DNA of 57,038 bases from contig DAITSJ010000025.1 of NCBI GenBank assembly GCA_036843405.1, positions 1 through 57,038 of the forward strand. Direction: 5' to 3'. The translations under genes and the position numbers were made by a program. The stretch is from DGNJ01 sp002388905 (GTDB taxonomy: Bacteria; Pseudomonadota; Gammaproteobacteria; Pseudomonadales; Porticoccaceae). Below are positions 42,802-51,614 of this stretch, in pieces. Each line of letters starts with the position of its first letter. Within the stretch, counting starts at the first letter, position 1. The notes beneath the pieces were generated by a model. The model was not told the origin of the DNA and did no database searches. It saw only the letters and a program-made list of their open reading frames with translations.

Positions 42802-42828
42802 ATCTATCTTTATTCATGATGGCGGAAA

Positions 42829-43311
42829 ATGTCCTCAACCCCCGACGACATTACCCTCGGGCGCCTGCTCTACGAGATTGCCCGCATCTGGCGCGCCCGT
42901 ATCGACAGCAGCCTCCACATGTACGGCCTCAGCCGAGCCAAATGGCATGTTCTGCTTGCCCTCGAGGAGGCCGGCAACAGTGGGTTGCTGCAGCGGGACC
43001 TGGCCCGTGCCTGCAGCGTGGAACCGCCTTCCATTGCCTATCTGCTCGAGCGTATGGAGCAGGAAGGTTGGGTCGTTCGAAGCACGGATAAAACGGACCG
43101 CCGGAGCAAGCGCACCCGGGCAACCGACAAGGCCCGCACCATCCGGGAGGAAATAATGGCCGTATCGCGCCAGGTTGAAAGTGAAGTCTTCGCCAACCTC
43201 ACCCCCGAAACCTACTGCCAGATACAGCAAAACCTGCTGCAATTGCGCGACGCGCTGGAAAAGACGCACCCGCCAGCAACCGACGACCATCAAGGATTGA
43301 AGCTTTCATGA
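42829..43311 (+). CDS. MarR-family transcriptional regulator
   Basis: The 160-residue protein has the winged-helix core of MarR proteins. A dimerisation helix, LLYEIARIWRARIDSSLHMYGLS, is given here in halves as LLYEIARIWRAR and IDSSLHMYGLS. Then comes the recognition region LQRDLARACSVEPPSIAYLL, wing residues RSTDKTDRRSKRTRATDKA (the DxRxxR-type motif) and a C-terminal helix pair. It overlaps emrA by 4 bases and heads the efflux operon, so it most likely represses its own operon until a toxic ligand binds, as MprA does for emrAB. The ligand is unknown. Confidence 0.92.
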   Translation: MSSTPDDITLGRLLYEIARIWRARIDSSLHMYGLSRAKWHVLLALEEAGNSGLLQRDLARACSVEPPSIAYLLERMEQEGWVVRSTDKTDRRSKRTRATDKARTIREEIMAVSRQVESEVFANLTPETYCQIQQNLLQLRDALEKTHPPATDDHQGLKLS

Positions 43312-44309
43312 AAGCCTGGAAGTGGTTACTGCTATTGGTAATCGGCGCCGCCGGCATCGGCGGTGTGGCTCTTTACAGCCACTTCGAGCGACTGTATCCC
43401 GCCACGGACAACGCCTATATCGACGCCACCGCCATCCATGTTTCCAGCCAGATCGACGGGCCCGTGACCCGGGTCCCGGTCAATAGTCTGGAAACCGTGG
43501 CCAGGGGCGACGTGCTCTTCGAGATCGATACCACCCCGTACCGCAGCGAGTTGGCGGCTGCACGCGCCCGGCTGGCATTGGCCCAACGTCAGGTTCAGGA
43601 AAACCGTGCCGAGCTGGCCACCGCCGAGGCGACTGTCCGGGACGCCCGCATACACCTGGAGAATGCCGGCGACCAGTTGAGGCGTCTGGAAAACCTTAAG
43701 GAGAAATCCTACTCGTCCATCCAGCAAACCGACGATGCCGAAGCCCTGTACCGCCGTGCCCGGGCACAACTCGAAGTGAGCGAGGCCCGGCTGGAGAAGG
43801 CCCGGGTCCGCCTGACACCCAACGAAGCGGGGGAAGACCTACTGGTGGCCGAGGCCCGGGCCAACCTGGAACACGCCCGCTGGGCCCTGTCGCAAACCAC
43901 GGTGAAGGCCCCCTGTGACGGGATTCTCGAGAGTGTCGATATCAATCCGGGGGAAACTGTCCGGGCCCACAACTCACTCATGCTGCTGGTCTGTACCAAC
44001 AGGTACTGGATTAATGCCAATTTCAAGGAAACCCAGCTGGAACGCATCCGGCCCGGCCAGCCCGTGGAAATCGAAGTTGACATGTATCCCGACCATGTTT
44101 TTCGCGGGGTCGTGCAGAGTATCAGTCCCGCCAGCGGCACTGCTTTCTCGCTGCTGCCACCGGAAAATGCCACCGGTAACTGGGTAAAAACCACGCAACG
44201 CATACCGGTCAGGATCCACGTTCTGGATCGTGACGAGGATTATCCCCTCCGTGTCGGCGCCAGCACTCAGGTGCGTATCGACACAACGCGGCAGTCGAAC
44301 CCGTCGTGA
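43308..44309 (+). CDS. EmrA/HlyD-type membrane fusion protein
   Basis: The 333-residue protein has an N-terminal membrane anchor (WLLLLVIGAAGIGGVALYS) and then the lipoyl-like ATDNAYIDATAIHVSSQIDG. A long coiled hairpin (about 85-175) is rich in Ala, Arg, Glu and Leu. The second lipoyl half has TVKAPCDGILESVDINPGE, and a beta-barrel ends the protein. It should link EmrB in the inner membrane to an outer-membrane channel. It overlaps marR and emrB by 4 bases each. No TolC gene is beside it. Confidence 0.92.
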   Translation: MKAWKWLLLLVIGAAGIGGVALYSHFERLYPATDNAYIDATAIHVSSQIDGPVTRVPVNSLETVARGDVLFEIDTTPYRSELAAARARLALAQRQVQENRAELATAEATVRDARIHLENAGDQLRRLENLKEKSYSSIQQTDDAEALYRRARAQLEVSEARLEKARVRLTPNEAGEDLLVAEARANLEHARWALSQTTVKAPCDGILESVDINPGETVRAHNSLMLLVCTNRYWINANFKETQLERIRPGQPVEIEVDMYPDHVFRGVVQSISPASGTAFSLLPPENATGNWVKTTQRIPVRIHVLDRDEDYPLRVGASTQVRIDTTRQSNPS

Positions 44310-45877
44310 ACCCCATTCGGGCCAGGTCCCTGGAAGATGTCACGCCGCGTCAGCGAGCCATCATTACCTTCGTGGTGATGATCAGCACCCTGATGCAGCT
44401 ACTGGATACCACCATCGTCAACGTGGCACTGCCCCACATGAAGGGCCAGTTGAGCGCCACACCGGAGCAGATCAGCTGGGTACTGACCAGCTATGTGGTG
44501 GCCTCCAGCATCCTGATGCCGTTGACGGGTTTTTTCAGCGACAGGATAGGTACCCGTAACTTCCTGCTCATCACCATCGCCGGCTTTACCATCGCTTCAG
44601 CCCTGTGCGGGCTTGCCACGACCCTGACCCAGATCGTCCTTTTTCGCATCCTGCAGGGCGTTTTCGGCGCGGCGCTGGTGCCATTGTCCCAGGTTATCCT
44701 GCTGCGAATCTATCCGCCTGAGGAGAGGGGGCGGGCCATGTCACTCTGGGGTGTGGGCATCATGGCCGGTCCCATCCTGGGTCCCACTGTGGGGGGCTGG
44801 TTGACGGAACGCTGGAGCTGGCACTGGACCTTTTTCATCAATGTCCCCATCGGTGCCCTTTTGCTGGTATTGGCCCTGATCACGATGCCATCCAGTTCTT
44901 CGCGCGCCCGGCGCATGGACTGGTCGGGCTTTGCCCTGATGGCCGTGGCGGTAGCGAGTCTCCAATTGATTCTCGACCTTGGGCATCGCCAGAGTTGGTT
45001 CGACTCCGACCTGATCCGCAACCTGGCGGTGGTCTGCCTGGTGAGCCTGGGCGGCTTCATCTGGCACGGCCTGCACCGCAATGAAGATCCCATTTTCGAC
45101 CTGCATATTTTCAAGGACCGCAACTTCACCGCTGGCCTATTGATCATCACCACCATGACCCTGGGTTTTTATGGCGCCACGCTACTGATGCCACTGATGA
45201 TGGTGGGCTCACTCGGCTTCAACGCCTTCACCACGGGCCTGATACTGGCGCCGCGAGGGGTGGCCACGATCTTTTCCACGCTGCTCGCCGGGCGGCTGGT
45301 CAGCTATTACGACGGTAGAACCGTGGTGGCGGCGGGAATCATTCTGCTCATCCTCGGCAATTACGTGATGACGCTGTTCAACCTGTCGACACCACCCGGG
45401 CTGATCATTACCGCGGGCGTGATACAGGGCCTGGGGATGGGTCTTGTTTTCGTACCCATTTCGGCCATGGCCTATACCTCCCTGGAAAGCCGGCTGGTGT
45501 CGGAAGCAACCGGGGTATTCGGGCTGGTGCGCTCCGTGGGGGGCAGTATCGGAATCGCGGTTATCTCCGCCTTTACGGCACGTCATGCCCAACTCGCCTG
45601 GGGTCAGCTGCGGGGCGGTGTTCAGGAATCGTCTACCGTGCTGCGTGACTGGCTCGATGCGGCGGGGCTCGACCAGAACGCACCGGAAACCTGGCGCATT
45701 GTCGGCATGGAACTGGAGAAACAGAGCCAGATGGTTGCCTATGTGGACGGCTTCCAGTTGGTATTCCTGATCACGCTCGCCATGATGCCCCTGCTGCTCC
45801 TTTTCAAGGGCAGACAGCTTGGCCCCAGCCGCGACGAGAGAACGCAAAATCAAGGGGGCTCTGTCGAAGCGGCCTGA
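44306..45877 (+). CDS. EmrB-type MFS drug efflux transporter (DHA2, 14 TM)
   Basis: The GTG start overlaps the emrA stop (GTGA). The 523-residue protein has about 14 hydrophobic segments and the DHA2 signatures LDTTIVNVALPHM in TM1, the motif A-like GFFSDRIGTRNFLL, and motif C-like GVGIMAGPILGPTVGGWL. It should expel hydrophobic toxins with the proton gradient through the EmrA conduit. It is the last gene of the marR-emrA-emrB operon and converges on cbpM with only 17 bases between. Confidence 0.93.
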   Translation: MNPIRARSLEDVTPRQRAIITFVVMISTLMQLLDTTIVNVALPHMKGQLSATPEQISWVLTSYVVASSILMPLTGFFSDRIGTRNFLLITIAGFTIASALCGLATTLTQIVLFRILQGVFGAALVPLSQVILLRIYPPEERGRAMSLWGVGIMAGPILGPTVGGWLTERWSWHWTFFINVPIGALLLVLALITMPSSSSRARRMDWSGFALMAVAVASLQLILDLGHRQSWFDSDLIRNLAVVCLVSLGGFIWHGLHRNEDPIFDLHIFKDRNFTAGLLIITTMTLGFYGATLLMPLMMVGSLGFNAFTTGLILAPRGVATIFSTLLAGRLVSYYDGRTVVAAGIILLILGNYVMTLFNLSTPPGLIITAGVIQGLGMGLVFVPISAMAYTSLESRLVSEATGVFGLVRSVGGSIGIAVISAFTARHAQLAWGQLRGGVQESSTVLRDWLDAAGLDQNAPETWRIVGMELEKQSQMVAYVDGFQLVFLITLAMMPLLLLFKGRQLGPSRDERTQNQGGSVEAA

Positions 45878-45894
45878 CTACCTGGCTTTCAGGT

Positions 45895-46203
45895 TTAACG
45901 ACTCTCGGTATCGACCCGGCGCCTCAGATCCTCCAGTTCTTCCAGCAGTTCCACCGCCAGGGCCGCACCGGCCAGGTTGACGCCCAGGTCTGCCTGCAGT
46001 CGCCTGACAATGCGAACCCGCCGCAGGCTGGCGCCGCTGAAACGCAAGGGCGTGTCGTCCCCACTGCGGGGCTCGATAATCCCCTCTTCCACCAGCTCCA
46101 GGAGCCAGTCGGCACGAACGGCGCAGGCCCGGGAAAGCTCGCCCAGGGAGAGTTCCACTTCCTCATCGATCACATAGCCGTAAAATGTGTTTTCCTGTGG
46201 CAT
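45895..46203 (-). CDS. cbpM: Chaperone modulator CbpM
   Basis: The 102-residue protein has a MerR-like helical fold. It has LSLGELSRACAVRADWLLELVEEGIIEP, given here as LSLGELSRACAV and LLELVEEGIIEP, followed by RFSGASLRRVRIVRRLQADL, and ends in a leucine-rich helix. CbpM binds the J domain of CbpA and blocks its action. It lies 3 bases after cbpA on the minus strand, the usual cbpA-cbpM arrangement. Confidence 0.9.
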   Translation of the reverse strand: MPQENTFYGYVIDEEVELSLGELSRACAVRADWLLELVEEGIIEPRSGDDTPLRFSGASLRRVRIVRRLQADLGVNLAGAALAVELLEELEDLRRRVDTESR

Positions 46204-46206
46204 CCT

Positions 46207-47151
46207 TCAGACTCCCAGTTTTGCCCGTGGATTGAAGGCCATTTTTTGGGACATCTTGCGATAAAGCTCCCGGGCCTCGTCGGTGTCCGCCGGCGGCAGA
46301 GCCACCTGGACAACCACATACATATCGCCCGGCGATTTGCCAGGCAGGCCCCGGCCCTTCAAGCGAAGCTGTTTGCCGGATGACGATCCCGCCGGAATCT
46401 TCAAATCGACCATTCCGTCCGGTGTCGGTACCTTCACCGTTTCGCCGAGCGCAGCCTCCCAGGGAGCCACCGGCAGGTCCAGGTAGATGTCGCGGCCTTC
46501 CAGGCGATAGAAAGAATGGGGCCGGAAATGGACTTCCAGATAGAGGTCGCCCGCCTCACCCTGGCCGAGTCCACGGCCTCCCTGGCCGGCCAGGCGGATT
46601 TGCTGTCCGGGAGCGATACCCTTGGGTATGTTTACCCGCAGTGAGTGATCCCGGGTCCTGACCCGCCCCTGGGAATCCACTTCAGGCACCTGCAGGGTGA
46701 TGACCCGGCTGGCGCCGCGGTAAGCATCCTCGATATCAATAAGTATCTTGGCATGGTGGTCCTCGCCCCGGGCGCCGCGATGGGTGTGAAAATGACTGGA
46801 TCGGCGCCCGCGCCCTCCAAATAATTCCTCGAAGAAATCGCTGAAGGCGCCGGCATCCCGGTCGGTGAACCCACCGCCGCTGAACTCGAATCCCGCATCC
46901 CAGTCCGGCGGCGGCCGGAAGTCCTGCCCTGATTGCCAGCGGCTGCCCAGTTGATCGTAGGCGGCCCGCTTCTCGGGGTCCTTGAGTACCTCATAGGCCT
47001 CGCCGGCTTCCTTGAACCGCTCTTCGGCATCCGCTTCCTTACTGACATCCGGGTGATACTTTCGGGCCAGCTTGCGGTAGGCCCGCTTGATATCGTCCTG
47101 ACTGGCATCCCGGTCAACACCCAGAACCTGATAGTAGTCCTTGAATTCCAT
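46207..47151 (-). CDS. cbpA: DnaJ-like co-chaperone CbpA (curved DNA-binding protein)
   Basis: The 314-residue protein starts with a J domain (1-70) holding the HPD triad in RKYHPDVSKEADAEERF. A Gly/Phe-rich stretch (FEFSGGGFTDRDAGAFSDFF) follows. Then come two C-terminal beta domains with AKILIDIEDAYRGASRVITL, GIAPGQQIRLAGQGGRG and VPTPDGMVDLKIPAGSSSG. There is no Cys-rich zinc centre, which separates it from DnaJ. It helps DnaK under stationary-phase stress and may bind curved DNA. It is divergent from the membrane protein at 47319. Confidence 0.93.
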   Translation of the reverse strand: MEFKDYYQVLGVDRDASQDDIKRAYRKLARKYHPDVSKEADAEERFKEAGEAYEVLKDPEKRAAYDQLGSRWQSGQDFRPPPDWDAGFEFSGGGFTDRDAGAFSDFFEELFGGRGRRSSHFHTHRGARGEDHHAKILIDIEDAYRGASRVITLQVPEVDSQGRVRTRDHSLRVNIPKGIAPGQQIRLAGQGGRGLGQGEAGDLYLEVHFRPHSFYRLEGRDIYLDLPVAPWEAALGETVKVPTPDGMVDLKIPAGSSSGKQLRLKGRGLPGKSPGDMYVVVQVALPPADTDEARELYRKMSQKMAFNPRAKLGV

Positions 47152-47318
47152 AACCCGTGTACCTTGCCAACATTATGCGTGGGAGCAGGATGACGCTCTA
47201 CAAAGGAGAATATGGGAGCGTTTGTGCCACTTGCAACCCTCGCCAGTGCCTGTACCTTTGTCAAACAGAACCCCCACACTCGACTGGACCGCCCTTTGCC
47301 CGGAAAGCAAATGCCGCT

Positions 47319-47978
47319 ATGACATTGCCCTTTGACTCGGAACAATTCCATGAGATTTTTGCCACCTACAACAGCGCCATCGGCGCGGCGCCCGCCGTTG
47401 CCTGGTTACTGGGCGTGGCCGGCGTATTGTATGCCCTTCGTCCAGGTCCGGTACGCAGCCGGGTAACAGCCGCGATCCTGGCGCTACTCTGGTTCTGGGA
47501 TGGCGTTATCTACCACGGGTTCTATTTCCTTCAAATCAACGACGCCGCGCTCCTCTTTGCCGCTTTGTTTGTGGCGGAGGGCGTGCTTATTCTCCACTAC
47601 GGTGTGTTACGGGGACGCCTGCTATTTTATTACGGAAACCAGTCGCGCCACGTGGCGGGCGCATTGATGCTGGCTTTCGCACTGTTGCTCTATCCCCTGG
47701 CCGGCCTGGCCTCAGGGCAACGTTATCCGGCCCTGCCCTTGTTTGGCGTGGCGCCCTGTCCGACCACCATCTACACTCTGGGCCTCCTTTTGTGGGCGAT
47801 GGAAGACTGTCCGGAACCCCTCTGGCTGCTGCCATTACTATGGGCGGTCATTGGTACCTCAGCTGCCTACCTGCTCGAGGTACCGCAGGATTACGCACTG
47901 GGCATCTCGGCTATCGCAGCCATCTTTTCCCTGGCGCGAAACCGCGCCCGGTCTAGTGCTCGCCGCTCAGGAGGGTGA
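47319..47978 (+). CDS. DUF6064-like integral membrane protein
   Basis: The start is placed at ATG 47319 (MTLPFDSEQFHEIFATYN). The 219-residue protein has about seven hydrophobic segments and the motifs FWDGVIYHGFYFLQINDAAL, GRLLFYYGNQSRHVAGALML and GVAPCPTTIYTLGLLLWA. These fit the DUF6064 membrane family of unknown function. It is divergent from cbpA. Its last 26 bases overlap the end of the convergent gene at 47953, an unusually tight tail-to-tail arrangement. Confidence 0.72.
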   Translation: MTLPFDSEQFHEIFATYNSAIGAAPAVAWLLGVAGVLYALRPGPVRSRVTAAILALLWFWDGVIYHGFYFLQINDAALLFAALFVAEGVLILHYGVLRGRLLFYYGNQSRHVAGALMLAFALLLYPLAGLASGQRYPALPLFGVAPCPTTIYTLGLLLWAMEDCPEPLWLLPLLWAVIGTSAAYLLEVPQDYALGISAIAAIFSLARNRARSSARRSGG

Positions 47979-48594
47979 TGTCGCTGGCCACCAGGAGCCT
48001 GTCTTCAAAGAAGGTGTTTTCCAGTTGACCGGATACCGTTACCCTGTCGCCCACATCCAGTTTCGGGCTGCCCACATTGTCCAGTGGATTATCGGCCATA
48101 TGGGCGGTATCGACATTGAACGGCTTGGTCGCCAGGGAAAATTGCTGACCGGAGATGGAGACGATCCGTCCGCTAACGGTAATCCAGTTATTTGACGGCG
48201 CACTTTGCAGTGAGAGGCTTCCCACCATTTCTTCATCCGTGCCCCTGGCGTGGAAGTAAGTATTAATGTTCTTTACATAGACACTGGAGGCCTCGATTTT
48301 TCGTTCCTCGAACAAATCATTATCGATACGGCCATAGACTGCCACATTATCTCCCTTGCGGATCCATTTTCCCTCGCGTTCCGAGATCCTGTCGTCCATT
48401 TCCACCTTGATCGTGTTGTCGCCGTAATCGAGCACAAAACCGCCTTCCCTTGCCAGGACGACGGTGCCCTCCACCCGAACCCAGCTGTCGTCTAGCATCC
48501 TCGCGACTTCTTCCTGGGCAAAAGCAAAAGGGACCATACTTGCAATGGCCATCCAAAGGAGAATGGCCGGGGACGCCGCCAAAAAGCTTTTCAT
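47953..48594 (-). CDS. Exported OB-fold protein (BOF/YdeI-like), two domains
   Basis: The start at 48594 (MKSFLAASPAILLW) yields 213 residues with a signal peptide ending FAFAQ. Two repeats follow. The first has SWVRVEGTVVLAREGGFVLDYG and KGDNVAVYGRIDNDLFEERK, shown here only by WVRVEGTVV and VAVYGRIDNDLFEERKI. The second has WITVSGRIVSISGQQFSLAT and DRVTVSGQLENTFFEDRLLV. Both are OB-type strands like bacterial BOF proteins (YgiW, YdeI), which act in periplasmic stress tolerance. The tandem form is inferred from internal similarity (VY/VSGxxxNxxFExR). Confidence 0.7.
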   Translation of the reverse strand: MKSFLAASPAILLWMAIASMVPFAFAQEEVARMLDDSWVRVEGTVVLAREGGFVLDYGDNTIKVEMDDRISEREGKWIRKGDNVAVYGRIDNDLFEERKIEASSVYVKNINTYFHARGTDEEMVGSLSLQSAPSNNWITVSGRIVSISGQQFSLATKPFNVDTAHMADNPLDNVGSPKLDVGDRVTVSGQLENTFFEDRLLVASDITLLSGEH

Positions 48595-48826
48595 CGCTGC
48601 CTCCACAATAACGCCGTAATGGTTCTTCCAATATAAAGAGTAGTCATTAATGTTCACGACACAAAACCGGCCCCACGAAGCGACAGAGTTTTTCATAAAC
48701 GCGACTGGCTATCCACCATCAGGCCGTCTATGCTTCATACCGATGCGGCAGGATATACGAAACAATCCCATACAAGGGTCGGACGCCGCCTGACTTGAGC
48801 ATTTTTTCGGAAAAAGGGGAGGTTCT

Positions 48827-48994
48827 ATGCTTTATTGGGCGTTAGTTTTCCTGATAGTGGCAATCGTGGCGGGAGTACTCGGCTTACCGGGTGTCGCCGC
48901 CCTGTCTGCGGATATCGCCTGGATTCTGTTTATTATCGGAATCATCCTCGCGGTCATTTTCTTTATTGCCGGGAGGCGAGGGCCAAAGTTGTGA
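48827..48994 (+). CDS. DUF1328/YtjA family small membrane protein
   Basis: The 55-residue protein is MLYWALVFLIVAIVAGVLGL at the start and ends IAGRRGPKL, with two membrane segments around GVAALSADIAWILFIIGIIL. This is the well-known YtjA pattern; its function is unknown, and members are often induced by envelope stress. RBS GGGGAGG precedes the ATG by 5 bases. It is probably co-transcribed with the entericidin-like gene 39 bases downstream. Confidence 0.9.
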   Translation: MLYWALVFLIVAIVAGVLGLPGVAALSADIAWILFIIGIILAVIFFIAGRRGPKL

Positions 48995-49033
48995 AGTAAA
49001 GGCTATTTCACGAAACCGACAGGAGTAAGTTAT

Positions 49034-49168
49034 ATGTTTCGACGAATACTGGTAGTTTTTACAAGCCTGTTTTTCTCTCTTATGTTGCTTGCCGGCTGCA
49101 ACACCATGGAGGGTTTCGGTGAAGATGTAGAACAAGCAGGCGACGAAATCGAAGAAGCCACAAATTAA
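49034..49168 (+). CDS. Entericidin-like small lipoprotein
   Basis: The 44-residue protein has a signal sequence (MFRRILVVFTSLFFSLMLLA) and the lipobox LAGC, with Cys23 as the mature end. A short acidic amphipathic helix follows (NTMEGFGEDVEQAGDEIEEA). This matches the EcnA/EcnB family, stress-linked lipoproteins with bacteriolytic or protective roles. RBS AGGAG is close by. A strong terminator follows 16 bases after the stop. Confidence 0.88.
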   Translation: MFRRILVVFTSLFFSLMLLAGCNTMEGFGEDVEQAGDEIEEATN

Positions 49169-49183
49169 GCTCATTCGCAAGCA

Positions 49184-49218
49184 AAAAGCATGCGCTGGTA
49201 ATGCCGGGGCATGCTTTT
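49184..49218 (+). terminator. Rho-independent terminator after the entericidin-like gene
   Basis: AAAAGCATGC (49184-49193) pairs with GCATGCTTTT (49209-49218) around a 15-base loop, giving a T run on the plus strand and an A run before it, so it may work both ways. Confidence 0.85.
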
Positions 49219-49362
49219 ATTGCTATGCCGGAGGCAAATGTTATTAACCTCGCGCCTCTCGGGCCCTTTCTCTAGTGTCTTTTTTTAGACTTCAGCCAAC
49301 AACCAGCCCGGCAAACTGACAATCTCAATGGGCCCCGCACCCAATGGCGCGGCGGTTGTATA

Positions 49363-49392
49363 TTGTTGAAGCTTTCCAAAACTTTCTATACT
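49363..49392 (+). promoter_or_regulatory. Possible promoter of the site-2 protease gene
   Basis: TTGTTG at 49363-49368 and TATACT at 49387-49392 have an 18-base spacer and end 33 bases before the ATG at 49426. Confidence 0.4.
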
Positions 49393-49425
49393 GAAACCCA
49401 ATTCATCGTTGTCCGGGAGCGAATT

Positions 49426-50631
49426 ATGGCAGGAATACGGCTAGGCAGAATCGCAGGTATCGAGATCGTTATGGACTGGAGCCTGCTGATCATTTTCTTT
49501 CTTATCGCCTTCAGCCTGGCCGCAGGACTGTTCCCACAATGGCACCCGGACTGGGGCCCGGGTCTGCGCTGGGGCACATCCCTGGCGGCCGCGGCCCTGT
49601 TCCTGCTTTCCGTTCTTATCCATGAGCTTTCCCACGCCGTGGTGGGACGCAGGCACGGCATGAGCATCAACCGGATCACTTTGTTCATCTTCGGCGGTAT
49701 GGCTCATCTGGAACACGAACCCCGGGAATGGCGGTCGGAACTGTGGATGGCCATCGTCGGTCCCATCACCAGCCTGGCGCTGGGGATCGGCTTTTTATTC
49801 CTGGCCGGCGCCGCCATGGGACCCGGGGAAATGGATCCGGCCAACCCGGGGGAATTTTTTTCCGATCTGGGGCCGGTGGCTTCCCTGCTGATATGGCTGG
49901 GAAATGTGAATATCATCCTGGCCATTTTTAACCTGGTACCGGGGTTCCCGCTGGATGGCGGGCGTGTGCTCCGGGCCGCGCTCTGGGGTGCCACCGGCAA
50001 CCTGCAGAAAGCCACCCTGTGGGCCTCCCGCGGCGGTCGCGGCTTCGCATGGCTGTTGATCGCCAGCGGTTTTGCCATGCTTTTCGGCATCCAGGTACCG
50101 TTCTTTGGCACGGGACCGGGCGGCCTCTGGCTGATGCTTATCGGCTGGTTCCTGCACAATGCAGCCCTGATGAGTTATCGGCAACTGGAGGTCCGGGAAT
50201 CGCTTCAGGGCTTGCCTGTCTCCCGTCTGATGCAGCGCCATGTCGAAACCGTATCGGGTGACCTTGCGGTCGACCGGTTCGTTGACGAGCACCTGATGCG
50301 CAGTGATCAGCGCGCCTACCCTGTCACCAGCGGCGAGCGCCTGGATGGCCTTATATGCCTGGACGACATACGCAAAATCGACAGGAACCGCTGGCCTGAA
50401 CTGGCCGTGCGGGAACTTATGACCCCCGCCGATCGCCTCTGGACCGTGGAACCCGGCGAGGATGCCGCCGAGGCCCTTTTTACGATCTCTGGGCGTAATA
50501 TCAACCAGCTTCCGGTAGTGGAAGGAGGCCGCCTGGAAGGAATGATTCGGCGGGAGGACCTGATGAAATGGCTGACACTCAATCGCCAGCATACAGGCAG
50601 CCATTCTGGTGATACCAGTCGAAACGGCTAG
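49426..50631 (+). CDS. Site-2 protease family metallopeptidase with CBS domains
   Basis: The start is at 49426 (MAGIRLGRIAGIEI), with CGGGAG 7 bases before. The 401-residue protein has six or so membrane segments. The zinc motif HELSH lies in VLIHELSHAVVGRRHG (near residue 67), and the third ligand is in NLVPGFPLDGGRVLRA (near 170-185). This is the SpoIVFB/RIP-type membrane protease. Residues about 255-390 form two CBS repeats (VSRLMQRHVETVSGDL and VRELMTPADRLWTVEPGED), which usually bind adenine nucleotides. It should cut membrane-embedded substrates in answer to energy state; the substrate is unknown. The CDF exporter gene follows after 53 bases. Confidence 0.92.
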   Translation: MAGIRLGRIAGIEIVMDWSLLIIFFLIAFSLAAGLFPQWHPDWGPGLRWGTSLAAAALFLLSVLIHELSHAVVGRRHGMSINRITLFIFGGMAHLEHEPREWRSELWMAIVGPITSLALGIGFLFLAGAAMGPGEMDPANPGEFFSDLGPVASLLIWLGNVNIILAIFNLVPGFPLDGGRVLRAALWGATGNLQKATLWASRGGRGFAWLLIASGFAMLFGIQVPFFGTGPGGLWLMLIGWFLHNAALMSYRQLEVRESLQGLPVSRLMQRHVETVSGDLAVDRFVDEHLMRSDQRAYPVTSGERLDGLICLDDIRKIDRNRWPELAVRELMTPADRLWTVEPGEDAAEALFTISGRNINQLPVVEGGRLEGMIRREDLMKWLTLNRQHTGSHSGDTSRNG

Positions 50632-50684
50632 CCGTTAGTGGCATATAGGTAGCGACACGCTCAACAAGACCGGATGGGCGGGTT

Positions 50685-51590
50685 ATGGCCCACGATCACA
50701 GGCATGATACGGAAAGCATGGGCGACAACCGCCTGTTGCTGGCCATCGTCGGAAACGTCCTGCTTACCGTCGCCCAGGTTATTGGCGGCATACTTTCCGC
50801 GAGCCTTTCGTTAATCGCCGATGCCCTGCACAACCTGAGCGACGCCGCCTCCCTGGTAATCGCTTATGTGGCGCGCAAGGTCGGCCGCAAGCCGCCGGAT
50901 GAATTCAAGACATTCGGTTATAAACGAGCCGAGAATATTGCGGCCCTGATCAACCTGGTTATCCTGGTCGTGGTGGGTTTTTACCTTATCTTCGAGGCTG
51001 TTTTACGGCTGTTTCGTCCGGCCGTGATCGATGGCTGGATCGTCGTGGCAGTGGCCGGCGTCGCGCTGATGGTCGACCTGGCCACGGCGGTTATGACCTA
51101 TAGACTGAGCCGAACCAGTGTCAATATACGGGCAGCCTTTGTTCACAACGTATCCGACGCCCTGGCTTCCGTGGGGGTTATTGCCTCGGGCACGCTTATC
51201 CTGCTCAACCAGTGGTACTGGACGGATACGGTACTGACGCTGCTGATCGCCGGTTACGTGCTCTGGCAGGCTTTTTCCATGCTGCCAGCCATTGTCCACT
51301 TCCTGATGCAGGGCGTGCCGGAGCATCTCTCGGTGGGCCAAATTATCCGGCGAATGGAGGCTGTTCCCCACGTGGAGAATGTCCATCACGTGCACCTTTG
51401 GTATCTGGACGAACACCGCTACGCCCTGGAAGCCCATGTAGCGGTGGACAGATGTAACCTGCACGCTATAGAGAGAATCAAGGGAGAGGTAAAAACAATA
51501 CTGGGGGACGAGTTCGATGTGGCGCACTCGACCCTGGAGTTCGAGGTGGCGGGGCAGTGCCCCTCTCCCATACCGGGTGGTCGGGGTTAA
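50685..51590 (+). CDS. Cation diffusion facilitator (zinc/divalent metal exporter)
   Basis: The 301-residue protein has His-rich MAHDHRHD at the N-terminus. Six membrane segments carry the metal site ADALHNLSDAASL in TM2 and AFVHNVSDALAS in TM5. The cytoplasmic C-terminal domain has VENVHHVHLWYLDEHRYALE with the usual HxWxL metal and dimer residues. It fits the CzcD/ZitB branch, exporting zinc or similar ions by proton exchange. Together with the ZnuD-like receptor in this window it suggests active zinc homeostasis. The stop is 24 bases from the convergent gene at 51615. Confidence 0.92.
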   Translation: MAHDHRHDTESMGDNRLLLAIVGNVLLTVAQVIGGILSASLSLIADALHNLSDAASLVIAYVARKVGRKPPDEFKTFGYKRAENIAALINLVILVVVGFYLIFEAVLRLFRPAVIDGWIVVAVAGVALMVDLATAVMTYRLSRTSVNIRAAFVHNVSDALASVGVIASGTLILLNQWYWTDTVLTLLIAGYVLWQAFSMLPAIVHFLMQGVPEHLSVGQIIRRMEAVPHVENVHHVHLWYLDEHRYALEAHVAVDRCNLHAIERIKGEVKTILGDEFDVAHSTLEFEVAGQCPSPIPGGRG

Positions 51591-51614
51591 GCCCCGCCAC
51601 CCGCGTCGAAGTCA

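Larger units (their letters stand above)
42313..42828. other. AT-rich non-coding gap before the MarR operon
   Basis: About 516 bases without a supportable gene. It holds an imperfect palindrome near 42453-42470 (TTATCGGATAGTTATAA), a degenerate copy of the tRNA-flank repeat at 42649-42690, and the marR promoter region at its right end. Confidence 0.5.
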
